A stretch of 64,000 nt of DNA. Source: PNAI01 sp035501735 (GTDB lineage Bacteria; Pseudomonadota; Alphaproteobacteria; Rhizobiales; Xanthobacteraceae). The notes beneath the pieces were generated by a model. That model made no database searches. It saw only the letters and a program-made list of their open reading frames with translations, and had not been told where the DNA came from. This document shows, in pieces, positions 16,653 through 25,004 of the stretch; the first letter of the stretch is position 1, and each line of letters starts with the position of its first letter. Location: contig DATJVR010000082.1 of assembly GCA_035501735.1 (NCBI GenBank), positions 13,964 through 77,963 of the forward strand, in the 5' to 3' direction. The translations under genes were made by a program, and so were the position numbers.

Positions 16653-17690
16653 TCAGTTCTGGGTGCCGAGCGCTTCCATCGTATCGGCGAGTTTGTCGAT
16701 GCGCGAGGAATCCCTGACAATGCGGAGCCGCCTGGCAAGATCGGTCAGGATGTCGTGCAGATCGCAATGCTGGCTGACCAGCCATTTCAGATTCGGCAGT
16801 TGGAATTCGAGATCAATCGCCTCACCGAGACGATTGCTGTAAGAAGGATCGATTTTGGCGGCGGCCCTGCGCAATGCGGCACGATAGGCGTCGCAGAGCG
16901 CGGGCGTCACCTCGAGGTTGAGCTGCCAAAGCTCGCTCAAGGGGGTCAACCGCTTTTCTTCCTGCAGCAGCGCGACGGCATCGGCCTGCCGGCTCTTGAC
17001 GTTGCGCGCGTCGGCCAGTGCTTTGCGCGCGCGGGCGTCGGTGCCGTTCATGTATTCGAGATAGTCGCGTAGCGAGGAATCGGGACTGAGCGCGGCAAAT
17101 TTCGCTTCGTCGCGCGCGCGTTGCTCGGCGTATGCTTGATCCTGCTCGGCGCGCATCTTTTCGTAGGCGGCCTGCAACGCTGCCTGCCGCGCCGGTGCGG
17201 CGAGTGCATCAAGATACGATGCCAAAGCCGAGGCCGCGACCAATGCCACCACCGCACCGCCGGCGACTGCGCTCGCGATCGTTTCCGACAGCGCCGCCAC
17301 GAGCGCGGGGAAGCGGATCCAAAGTGCATAGATCACGATCACCGGCGGCAGCAGCGCGGGAACGATGAACGCCCAGCCGCGCTGGTTGGCGTAGAGGTCT
17401 GAAGAGACAAACGAGGCGTAAGCCGCAAGCGGCACCAGCACGAGCGCGCCGATGGCCGCCCAAGTCGGCATCTTGCCGTTTTTGAACGCGACCAGCATGA
17501 GGCCGCCGAGCACGATCCAGAGTGCAATGCCGAAGATCGCGATGAACGCGTCGGTCAATGCGTTTCCGGCCGCGTCGCTTTGCTTCGCGTCGTGCAGACC
17601 GGCCAAATGGACGACGTAAAGCAGGGCCGCCAGCAGCGCCAGCACCACGGCGCCGACAGGCGGCGAGCGTAACGGCCGCTCCGCAGGCAT
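16653..17690 (-). CDS. Membrane protein of unknown function with coiled-coil C-terminal half
   Basis: A 345-aa protein not recognised as a named family. The N-terminal half has about five hydrophobic segments (for example VGAVVLALLAALLYVVHLAG near 12-31 and WAFIVPALLPPVIVIYALWI near 105-124). The C-terminal half is soluble and helical, rich in Ala, Glu, Arg and Gln (YEKMRAEQDQAYAEQRARDE), suggesting a coiled coil facing the cytoplasm or periplasm. ATG 17690 follows the stop of the upstream gene by 17 bases, so the two are likely co-transcribed. Confidence 0.6.
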   Translation of the reverse strand: MPAERPLRSPPVGAVVLALLAALLYVVHLAGLHDAKQSDAAGNALTDAFIAIFGIALWIVLGGLMLVAFKNGKMPTWAAIGALVLVPLAAYASFVSSDLYANQRGWAFIVPALLPPVIVIYALWIRFPALVAALSETIASAVAGGAVVALVAASALASYLDALAAPARQAALQAAYEKMRAEQDQAYAEQRARDEAKFAALSPDSSLRDYLEYMNGTDARARKALADARNVKSRQADAVALLQEEKRLTPLSELWQLNLEVTPALCDAYRAALRRAAAKIDPSYSNRLGEAIDLEFQLPNLKWLVSQHCDLHDILTDLARRLRIVRDSSRIDKLADTMEALGTQN

Positions 17691-17707
17691 GATTCGCCGC
17701 GCCGTGG

Positions 17708-18637
17708 TTATTTCCAGGCGCGGTTGTCGACCGTGTTCTCGTAGGTGGCGCCGGGCGGCACCAGGCCCCAGCCGAGTGTCCATTGGTAATTGTCGTTGAA
17801 GCGCTCGCGCGTGTAGGGCATCGGCGGCGCATTGAGGATGCGCGCGAGTTTCAAGTCCTTGAGCTTGATGCGACCGCCGGCCTCGTCGATCAGATAGTGG
17901 GCGTATTTCTCCGGATTCTTGTCGATTGCCTCGGCGGCGCGCGTTTCGGCGCGGAACATCTTCGCAAGCGTCGGCCCGTCGAGTTCATCACCCGCCGCTT
18001 CGCTGCGGGTAGAGTGGGATTCAATGAGGACGCGGCCGCCTTCACGCTCGGCAACGCTGATCCAGGGCTCCATCAGGCTGACGGCCTTGACCTTGCCCTC
18101 GCGCAGCGCATCGATGCGTTCCTTGTGGGTGCCGGCGTTGGTCCATTTGACGTGCTCGCGCCCGATGAAGCCTTCCATCATCTTGAGCATGGTGAAGTGC
18201 GAGCCGTTGAACGGGCTGACCGCGATCGGCTGATCCTTCAACTGCTCGGGTTCGTAGATGCCGTGTTTCGGATCGGTGACGATGGCGAAGGTCGACATGG
18301 CGGAGCCGAGCGCGACGATCTTGGCCTTGCGATGACCATCCTCCACATTGGATTCCACCGCGCGCTTCATGATGCCCCATTCGCACATGCGGAACTGGTC
18401 GCATTGGCCCTGCTCATAGAGCGACTCCATGGTGCGCTTGAACACGTTGTCGCGCAAAGCCTGATGGTCCGAGCCGTGCTGTCCGGTGCCCGGCGTAGTG
18501 AGAATCTCCACGTCCAGCCCCTCGTCCCTGAAGAAACCTTCGTCGCGCGCGACCAAGAGCGGCAGATCGTGAATGGCATTCATCATCGACGCCCGCACTT
18601 TCTGCAGCGGCATTCGGGGTTGAACGGTCATGGTCAT
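17708..18637 (-). CDS. NMT1/SsuA-like substrate-binding-fold protein without a signal peptide
   Basis: A 309-aa protein with the NitT/TauT/THI5 fold. HDLPLLVARDEGFFRDEGLDV near residues 23-43 is the classic opening of that fold, and the domain closes with AVSLMEPWISVAERE near 190. Unlike the other binding proteins here it starts MTMTVQPRMPLQKVRASM and has no hydrophobic signal sequence, so it is probably cytoplasmic. Cytoplasmic members of this fold include THI5-type pyrimidine synthases and regulators; which applies is unknown. It precedes the membrane-protein gene by 17 bases. An ABC transporter partner is absent. Confidence 0.7.
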   Translation of the reverse strand: MTMTVQPRMPLQKVRASMMNAIHDLPLLVARDEGFFRDEGLDVEILTTPGTGQHGSDHQALRDNVFKRTMESLYEQGQCDQFRMCEWGIMKRAVESNVEDGHRKAKIVALGSAMSTFAIVTDPKHGIYEPEQLKDQPIAVSPFNGSHFTMLKMMEGFIGREHVKWTNAGTHKERIDALREGKVKAVSLMEPWISVAEREGGRVLIESHSTRSEAAGDELDGPTLAKMFRAETRAAEAIDKNPEKYAHYLIDEAGGRIKLKDLKLARILNAPPMPYTRERFNDNYQWTLGWGLVPPGATYENTVDNRAWK

Positions 18638-18982
18638 CTCCCTTGCTGGCCTACCAATTTCCCGGTTCTATACACCAGAATTGGCTGCGAGAAACCTCGA
18701 AATTCGAAGGGTCGGTCGAGGCGATCGGTCGGGTTTGCAAGTCTGCGCCGTACCGCGAATGCCTCGAAATATTCGCGCCTGGGCTCGATTTCCTGTCGAC
18801 GGCTGATAAGGAATGGGTCCTGGGCAAGGCGCTGGCCGGGGTTCTCGATTGGCCTGAGCCACAACCGGTGCGACGATAGCGCACCCTGCCCCGCTGTTCG
18901 CGTCAACGCTGGCGCATTAGATTGATATACGCGATCGATTGTCGGTTCGAGTTTGAGACGAACTCGTCGATGGGAGGCAGTC
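18638..18982. other. Divergent intergenic region, no supported gene
   Basis: 345 bases between the divergent NMT1-like gene and the universal stress protein gene. A 78-codon frame (18643-18879, plus, TTG start) is open but has no ribosome site and no recognisable motif. The region probably holds promoters for both flanking genes; GGGAGG lies just before the stress protein ATG. Nothing else was recognised. Confidence 0.4.
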
Positions 18983-19828
18983 ATGGCGATGAAAACGATC
19001 CTGGTGCCGACGGAAAATCACGCCGCGATGAGATCGGCATTGGAAACCGCACTGCTGTTGGCAAAGCGGTGCGACGGCTACATCGAGGGATTTGCGCTGC
19101 AGTTCGGCATCAACGAATTTTCCGCGATCGACATGGGCGGCGGGCTGTCGTTGGAGACCTTCAAGCAGGAGAGCCAGGAAGAGGCGGCGCAGGCGCGCAA
19201 GCTGTTCGAAGCGTTCATGCAGGAAAACCGGGTGCCGCGCGCAAACGGCGGCGCACCCGCGTTCTCGTTCGGGTGGCTTGCGGAAGCGCCCGAGGGCGAA
19301 AGCTTCGTCGGCAGCTATGGCCGTGTGTTCGACATCATCGTGCTGAGCCGGCCGGACGCGAACACGACCGGCCTGCACAACAAATCGATCGAATCCGGTT
19401 TGTTCGAAAGCGGCCGGCCGATCCTGATTGCGCCTCCAAAGGCCCTGCAGAAAATCGCAACCAACGTGCTGATCGCATGGAACCGCAGCACCGAACAGGC
19501 GCGGGCGACGGCATTGGCAATGCCGCTGTTGCAGGATGCCGAGCGCGTCACGGTGTTGACGGTGGCAGGCGGAAACGAAGTACCCGGGCCGTCGGCCGAT
19601 CAGATGCTGCGTTATCTGCAGCGCAACAAGGTCAACGCAAAGGCGATGACCGTCGAGCTCGGCAACCGCAATACCGGCGAAGCGGTGCTGGCCACGGCGG
19701 AGTCGCTCGGATGCGATCTCCTCATCAAGGGGGCCTATACGCAAAGCCGGTTGCGGCAAATGATTTTTGGCGGCACGACGCGGCACATCCTGGCCAATGC
19801 CTCATTGCCAGTGCTTCTGGCGCATTGA
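18983..19828 (+). CDS. Universal stress protein (UspA) family, tandem-domain length
   Basis: A 281-aa protein. The N-terminal strand TILVPTENHAAMRSALETA starts the first Usp domain, and a second domain starts near NVLIAWNRSTEQARATAL. It ends with the ATP-binding-type loop LIKGAYTQSRLRQMIFGG and TRHIL followed by ANASLPVLLAH, matching the Usp G-2x-G-9x-G(S/T) signature. Members bind ATP and promote survival under stress; specific roles vary. ATG 18983 has GGGAGG seven bases upstream. Its stop lies 9 bases from the convergent CoxL-type gene. Confidence 0.85.
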   Translation: MAMKTILVPTENHAAMRSALETALLLAKRCDGYIEGFALQFGINEFSAIDMGGGLSLETFKQESQEEAAQARKLFEAFMQENRVPRANGGAPAFSFGWLAEAPEGESFVGSYGRVFDIIVLSRPDANTTGLHNKSIESGLFESGRPILIAPPKALQKIATNVLIAWNRSTEQARATALAMPLLQDAERVTVLTVAGGNEVPGPSADQMLRYLQRNKVNAKAMTVELGNRNTGEAVLATAESLGCDLLIKGAYTQSRLRQMIFGGTTRHILANASLPVLLAH

Positions 19829-19837
19829 AGTGCGCGG

Positions 19838-22159
19838 CTAGGCCGATTTGCCGGCGCGGATCAGCGCGAGCAGTTGTTCCGGCCGGATCGGCGTCTGCTG
19901 GATGTGCACGCCGAACGGTTCCAGCGCGTTCTCGACGGCGGAGATGATCGCGGCAGCGGTTGGAATCGTGCCGGACTCGCCGACGCCCTTGACGCCGAGC
20001 GGATTCAACGGCGACGGCGTCTGCTTATACATGGTGTGAATCATCGGCACGTCGGTCGCCGTCGGCAGCAGATAGTCCGCGTAGGTCGTGGTGACCGGCT
20101 GGCCGGCGTCGTCGTATCCCATCCATTCGAGCAGCGCGTTGCCGATGCCGTGGGTGACGCCGCCGTGGACCTGGCCGTCCACCATCATGGGGTTGATCAG
20201 CACGCCGGAATCCTGCAGCGCGACGTAGCGCAGGATTTTGACGCTGCCGGTTTCCACGTCGACCTCCACTTCGGCGACGTGGCAACCGTTGGCGTAAGAC
20301 AGCGCGTCGGTTCGATGATTGACGTTCGCTTCAAGGCCGGGTTCGACACCGGGCGGGAAGCCATAGCCGGGAGCGCCCTGCAAGATGCGCGCGATCTCGG
20401 ACAGTTTCACGGAAAGCTTCGGGGCGCCGGCGACACGCACTTCACCGTCGGCGAATTCGAGATCGCCTTCGTCCGCCTCCAAGATATGACTCGCGACTTT
20501 GCGCGCTTTACTGGCCACAGCTTTGGTCGCGAGCAGCACCGACGATCCGGCGGTGACGGTCTGGCGGCTGGCGAATGCGCCAAGGCCGAGCGCGACGCCG
20601 GCGGTGTCGCCGGCGACCACTTGCACATCCTCGGCCTTCAAACCGAGTTCGCTCGCGCAAACCTGAGCGAGCGCCGTTTGCAGACCCTGCCCCAGCGCGG
20701 CGGCGCCGGTAAACACGGTCACTCGGCCGGTACGCGAGACGCGCACGAGGCCGGACTCGAAGGGTCCGCGGCCGGTGCCCTTCACGCCGTGCGCGAGGCC
20801 GATGCCCAGGTAACGGCCTATCTTGCGTGCGTCCGCTTGCCGTCCGGGAAATTCATCCCAACCCGTGGCTTTGAGCGCATCGGCCTGGCAGGCCGGATAG
20901 TCGCCGGTGTCGTATTCGATGGTCACGCCCGAGCGCGCCTTGAGCGGCTTCTTGTAGGGCATCTTGTCGGCCGGGATGAGGTTGCGGCGGCGCACCTCGG
21001 CGCGGTCGAGTTTCAATTCGCGCGCGACGCGATCGAGCAGCCGCTCCATGGCGAAGGCGGCCTGCGGATAGCCGGCGCCGCGCACCGACGACACCGGCGT
21101 CTTGTTGGTCATCGCGATGGTGACGTCGACATCGAACGCAGGAATCGCGTAGGGGCCGCTCATGGTGGAGGCGGAATTGTACGGGATGTTCGGGTCCTGA
21201 ATCGTGTAGGCGCCGGTATCGTGCAGCAGCGTGCCGCGAATGCCGAGAACCTTGGCGGCGGCATCGACGGCGATTTCGAGGGTCCAATATTGGTCGCGCT
21301 CGTGCACCGCGTTGGTGAAATATTCGCGGCGATCCTCGGTCCATCTGAGCGAGCCCTTGAGCAGCTTGGCCGCCGCAACCACGGCGACATCCTCGGAATA
21401 GACGCAAAGCTTGGCGCCGAAGCCGCCGCCGATGTCGGGCGAGACGATGCGAAGGCTTTCGTCGAAGTCGAGCAGCGATGTCAACGTTTGTTTGAGATCG
21501 TGCGCCTTTTGCGTAGAAGCATGGACCGTGATTGCGCCGCCGGCATTGCCGACTTCAACCACGAGCCCGCGCGTTTCGATCGAATGCGCGCCGCCGCGAT
21601 GCTGCCAAAGCGCCTCCTTGAACACATGCGCGGCCTGCTTGAAAACGGCAGCACTGTCGCCGTACGAAATCTTGTAGGTCGCGATCACATTGCTGGAAAG
21701 CTCGCGGCGGATCGGCGGCCCGGCCGCGGCCTTGCGCACATCGGCAACATAGGGCTGCACGTCGTAGCCCACGGCGACCAGGGCCGCGGCATCTTCAGCG
21801 ATGTAGCGATTGTCGGCCACGACCAGCGCGACCGGCTCGCCGACGTAGCTCACTTCGCCGTCAGCGAGAGCGAACAGCCAGGCCTTGTCGAGCGGCATGC
21901 CGGAATTGGAGTGACGCACCATCCGGCGATTGGTCATGACTTTGGCGAGATCGTCGAGCGCGAGCACCGCGTGCACGCCGGGCAGCGCCAGCGCAGCCTT
22001 ACGATCGATGGCGCGGATCAGCGCATGCGGATGCGGGCTGCGCACGAAGGCAACATGCAGCGCACCCGGCAGCGTGATGTCGTCGACGAAGTGTCCGCGC
22101 CCGCGCAGCAGCGGCTCGTCCTCAAGACGGGGGACGCGCGCGCCGATCAGCGAGGCCAT
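19838..22159 (-). CDS. Xanthine dehydrogenase/CoxL-type molybdopterin-binding large subunit
   Basis: A 773-aa protein with the aldehyde oxidase/xanthine dehydrogenase a/b-hammerhead domain (residues about 15-130) and Mo-cofactor domains (GGGFGAK near 245, ALGQGLQTALAQ near 495). The catalytic glutamate is Glu728 in KGVGESG. The loop SSVRGAGYPQ lacks the Cys-Ser-Phe of true CO dehydrogenase, so this is a form II-like hydroxylase. The [2Fe-2S] and FAD subunits needed for activity are not adjacent; unpaired small and medium subunits lie at 38052-39426. It follows UbiD and Bug genes on the same strand across a 153-base repeat-bearing gap. Confidence 0.9.
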   Translation of the reverse strand: MASLIGARVPRLEDEPLLRGRGHFVDDITLPGALHVAFVRSPHPHALIRAIDRKAALALPGVHAVLALDDLAKVMTNRRMVRHSNSGMPLDKAWLFALADGEVSYVGEPVALVVADNRYIAEDAAALVAVGYDVQPYVADVRKAAAGPPIRRELSSNVIATYKISYGDSAAVFKQAAHVFKEALWQHRGGAHSIETRGLVVEVGNAGGAITVHASTQKAHDLKQTLTSLLDFDESLRIVSPDIGGGFGAKLCVYSEDVAVVAAAKLLKGSLRWTEDRREYFTNAVHERDQYWTLEIAVDAAAKVLGIRGTLLHDTGAYTIQDPNIPYNSASTMSGPYAIPAFDVDVTIAMTNKTPVSSVRGAGYPQAAFAMERLLDRVARELKLDRAEVRRRNLIPADKMPYKKPLKARSGVTIEYDTGDYPACQADALKATGWDEFPGRQADARKIGRYLGIGLAHGVKGTGRGPFESGLVRVSRTGRVTVFTGAAALGQGLQTALAQVCASELGLKAEDVQVVAGDTAGVALGLGAFASRQTVTAGSSVLLATKAVASKARKVASHILEADEGDLEFADGEVRVAGAPKLSVKLSEIARILQGAPGYGFPPGVEPGLEANVNHRTDALSYANGCHVAEVEVDVETGSVKILRYVALQDSGVLINPMMVDGQVHGGVTHGIGNALLEWMGYDDAGQPVTTTYADYLLPTATDVPMIHTMYKQTPSPLNPLGVKGVGESGTIPTAAAIISAVENALEPFGVHIQQTPIRPEQLLALIRAGKSA

Positions 22160-22177
22160 GTATCTTGGACCTTTGCG

Positions 22178-22289
22178 CCGTCACCCTGAGGGGCGGACGC
22201 GCAGCGCGAGCCTCGTCGGGTATCAGCACTGACATCGGCCGTCATCCTGGAGGGCCCGGCGGAGCCTGGTCTCGAAGGATGAGGGCGAA
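22178..22289. repeat. Bradyrhizobial REP-like palindromic repeat cluster
   Basis: Two related units lie in the gap between the CoxL-type and Bug genes. The first starts CGTCACCCTGAGG and the second starts CGTCATCCTGGAGGG. The second is bounded by TCATCCT (22242-22248) and its exact reverse complement AGGATGA (22276-22282), giving a palindromic stem. This CCTGAGG...GGAGCCT...CTCGAAGGATGA pattern is common in intergenic spacers of Bradyrhizobium and Rhodopseudomonas relatives (from general knowledge, not searched). It may influence mRNA stability between the two genes. Confidence 0.6.
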
Positions 22290-22312
22290 GGATCATCGGG
22301 GGTGCGAGGACT

Positions 22313-23350
22313 TTACTTCGTGCTGGTCTGACTCGCCTGGCTCGCCTTCTGGATCACGTCCTTGGGCGTGGCGTAAAGCTCGGCCAGCAGCTTGTCGATC
22401 GCTTTGCCGCCGACGGGATTGACCTCGATGTTGAGCTTGGCCGATTCGGCAAGAAACTGAGAATCCTTCATGGTGGCGTCAAACGCCGCGATCAACGCGG
22501 CCTTGCGGTCTTCCGGGATGCCGGGCGGCGCCGCGAACGGGCGCGCCATTTCCTGTGCGGTCAGAAAAAGTTTCAGGATCTGCAGCTTTTCTGTGTCCTT
22601 GGTGAGGTCCACGACGAGCGGCACGTCACCCATCTCCGGTTCCTTCTTGAGGGCCGCCTGCACGAGGATATTGATCTTCTTATCCTTCAGCCATTGCGCA
22701 TGCCGCGTCTTGAGCGTGCTCCAGGACAAGCCGCAGAGACCCTCGACTTCACCGCGCTCCATGGCGAGCGTGATCTCGTTGGTGCCGGGATAACCGGAAA
22801 CCAGTTTGATCTTGGCGCCGAACACGTTCTTGTACAGGTTGGCAAAGATATCCGGTTCCGAGCTCGCGCCCTGCCCGCCGAGGGTCACCGGCTTCTGCAG
22901 AAAATCGTTCCAGGTCTTCACCGCCGAGGTATTCCAGGTGACGCAGGTGCTGACATCGTTGGTCACGCTGCCGAGCCAGGCAAACTTGGTTCCGTCATAG
23001 GTGAGGCCGCTCTCAAGCAGCGGATTGATGCCGGTGGTGCGGGAGAACGTGCCGATCGCCGTGCCGTCCTTGGGAGCCGCCGAATAGAGAAAGTTCGCCG
23101 CGCGCAGGCTGCCGGCACCTGCCATGTTTTGTGTCACGATAGTCGGCTTGCCGGGAATATGATCGCCCATGAAGCGAGCGAGATGGCGGGCATAGAGGTC
23201 GTAACCGCCGCCGACCGAGAAACCGACGATCAGACTGATGGTCTTGCCCTTGTAAAATTCCTCGACGCTCTGAGCGCGGGCAATGCTCGGCAATATTGCA
23301 ACAAGCGCGAGAGCAGCTACGACTGGATGCATTCGAGTCATTCGATTCAT
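22313..23350 (-). CDS. Bug/TctC-like periplasmic binding protein
   Basis: A 345-aa exported protein with signal peptide HPVVAALALVAILPSIARA. The mature part starts with a Bug-type beta-strand (GKTISLIVGFSVGGGYDLYA) followed by NMAGAGSLRAANFLY. Bug proteins bind organic carboxylates for tripartite tricarboxylate (TctABC) uptake. No TctA or TctB gene is present in the window, so it either borrows membrane components or acts in sensing. It lies 25 bases downstream of the UbiD gene and is clearly paralogous to the protein at 39481-40497 (shared YSAAPKDGTAIG/YTVAPKDGTAIG and SGYPGT segments). Confidence 0.85.
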   Translation of the reverse strand: MNRMTRMHPVVAALALVAILPSIARAQSVEEFYKGKTISLIVGFSVGGGYDLYARHLARFMGDHIPGKPTIVTQNMAGAGSLRAANFLYSAAPKDGTAIGTFSRTTGINPLLESGLTYDGTKFAWLGSVTNDVSTCVTWNTSAVKTWNDFLQKPVTLGGQGASSEPDIFANLYKNVFGAKIKLVSGYPGTNEITLAMERGEVEGLCGLSWSTLKTRHAQWLKDKKINILVQAALKKEPEMGDVPLVVDLTKDTEKLQILKLFLTAQEMARPFAAPPGIPEDRKAALIAAFDATMKDSQFLAESAKLNIEVNPVGGKAIDKLLAELYATPKDVIQKASQASQTSTK

Positions 23351-23375
23351 GACACCATCTCACATAGGCGTGGAA

Positions 23376-24845
23376 TTACATGGGCGGAAAAATGTGGGGG
23401 AATTTCGCGCGCAGCTTGGCGCGCAGATCGCCGCTGACGTCGACGACGATCGGGAACTTGCCTTTGAGCTTCATGTCGTAGGGGATGCAGGCGTCGATCA
23501 GGATACGGTTGTTGAAGTTGCCCGGCAGATACAGCGGATCGCGCTTGGAGGCCCAGGCTTTCTGGATGAGGTCGATATCGCCGACCGGATCGAAGCGCGT
23601 GCACATGGCCCAGAGCACCTGATCCAATTCGCCGGCGTCGATGTCTTCGTCGACCACCACGGTCCATTTGCCGGCATAGGCGCCGCCCTGACAGGAAGCG
23701 GCAATGTGCAGGGCCTGCCGCGCGTGGCCGGGATAGCGCTGCCTGATCTGGATCACGGTGAAGCGGGTCGAGGGACCGGCTTCGTGGTTCCATACGCCGA
23801 GAACCTCAGGAACGCCGCAGGCTTCGAGCGCACGCCAGATCTGGGCTGCGCCCGCGATGCCTTTGAGCAGCCCGGTTTCGTCAACCGGCTTATGCTGCGG
23901 CGCGCAGCATAGGATCGGGTCGTTGCGGTAAAGGATGGTCTTCACATTCACATAGGGCCGCGGCTGGGTGTCGTCGGAGTAGTAGCCCATCCATTCGCCG
24001 AACGGTCCCTCGGGCTTGACCTCGCCGGGCACGGTCTCGCCCTCGAGCGCGATCTCGCACTCGGCTGGAATCGGAAAACCGGTGTACGGCCCGCGAACCA
24101 CATCGATCGGCTCACCGCGCAGCCCTCCCGCAATGTCGAGCTCGCTCACCTCGGGCAACGGACTCGACGCCAGCATGAACAGCAGCGGGTCCTGGCCGCA
24201 GAGGATCACCACCTTCATCGGCTGCCCGCGCTCGAAATACTTGTCGCGATGGATGCGGCCGTGCTTGCCCTCGGTGATCTGACAGCCGACCGTACGCTGA
24301 TCGTAAACCTGCGCGCGATAGGCACCGAGGTTGAACCAGCCATCGTCGGGATCCCTGGTGATCACGCAGTCGCCGGTGCCGATGAAGCGCGCCTTGTCAA
24401 GCTCATGATGGCGCGGCACGGGAAATTTCAGCACGTCGACCTTGTCGCCCTCGAGCACGTTCTGCAGAATCGGACCGTCGTTGACGTAGCGCGGCGGCAG
24501 CGTCTTCAGATTTTGCATGCGTGCGTGATAGCGCTGCACGATGTCGACCTTGCGGTCGTATTTGAGCGGCAGGCCGAGCGTGAGCGCCACGCGGCGGGTC
24601 GATGAGAAGTGGCCGTAAAGCGTGCGGAAGCCTTTGGGGTAACCAGGGATTTCGTCGAACAGAATCGCCGGCGCAGTCCCGCCGCTTTTTTCGGTCAGCA
24701 TGTGAGTGATGGCACCCATTTCGACGTCCCAATGGGCGCCGTTGACGTGCAGGAGTTCACCCATGCGCTGGACTGCGTCGAGCCAGCCACGCAGCGCACC
24801 GCGATAGTGCATGCGCGGTTCGGTGGCGGCGTCAGTGAGGGCCAT
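23376..24845 (-). CDS. UbiD family (prenylated-FMN) decarboxylase
   Basis: A 489-aa UbiD-type enzyme that reversibly (de)carboxylates aromatic or alpha,beta-unsaturated acids using prFMN. Cofactor-site segments are visible: IGTGDCVITRDPDDGW, NLGAYRAQVYD and EGKHGRIH near residues 165-210. The acidic active-site stretch is IALEGETVPGEVKPEGPFGE near 265-285 with GYYS after it. ATG 24845 has AAGGAG seven bases upstream; the frame is open to 25106 but without coding character. Substrate unknown. A UbiX-type flavin prenyltransferase is not in the window. It heads a likely operon with the Bug protein and CoxL-type subunit. Confidence 0.9.
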   Translation of the reverse strand: MALTDAATEPRMHYRGALRGWLDAVQRMGELLHVNGAHWDVEMGAITHMLTEKSGGTAPAILFDEIPGYPKGFRTLYGHFSSTRRVALTLGLPLKYDRKVDIVQRYHARMQNLKTLPPRYVNDGPILQNVLEGDKVDVLKFPVPRHHELDKARFIGTGDCVITRDPDDGWFNLGAYRAQVYDQRTVGCQITEGKHGRIHRDKYFERGQPMKVVILCGQDPLLFMLASSPLPEVSELDIAGGLRGEPIDVVRGPYTGFPIPAECEIALEGETVPGEVKPEGPFGEWMGYYSDDTQPRPYVNVKTILYRNDPILCCAPQHKPVDETGLLKGIAGAAQIWRALEACGVPEVLGVWNHEAGPSTRFTVIQIRQRYPGHARQALHIAASCQGGAYAGKWTVVVDEDIDAGELDQVLWAMCTRFDPVGDIDLIQKAWASKRDPLYLPGNFNNRILIDACIPYDMKLKGKFPIVVDVSGDLRAKLRAKFPHIFPPM

Positions 24846-25004
24846 GCTGTTCTCCTTGGCGCTCCTTGGCGAGGCAGCGGCAAGTCTATTCGCAAAGGGG
24901 GGACATTGTCGATGAATACGGATACCAGCGCGAGTAGCGTTGCGATAGGATGATGCATCATGCAAAGTGCCCGAACCGCCCTTGAGTTTCGGTGCTTGTG
25001 CGCC

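Noticed and set aside
18643..18879. 78-codon TTG-start frame in the divergent gap
   Set aside because: No ribosome site, no ATG or GTG start, no recognised motif. Left as an uncertain part of the intergenic region.
19838..22159. Possible aerobic CO dehydrogenase
   Set aside because: The active-site loop reads VRGAGYPQ and lacks the Cys of the CO-oxidising form; S and M genes are not adjacent.
19874..22189. 771-codon plus-strand frame opposite the CoxL-type gene
   Set aside because: Antisense shadow with Arg/Ala/His-rich low-complexity composition; the minus-strand frame has all molybdenum hydroxylase motifs.
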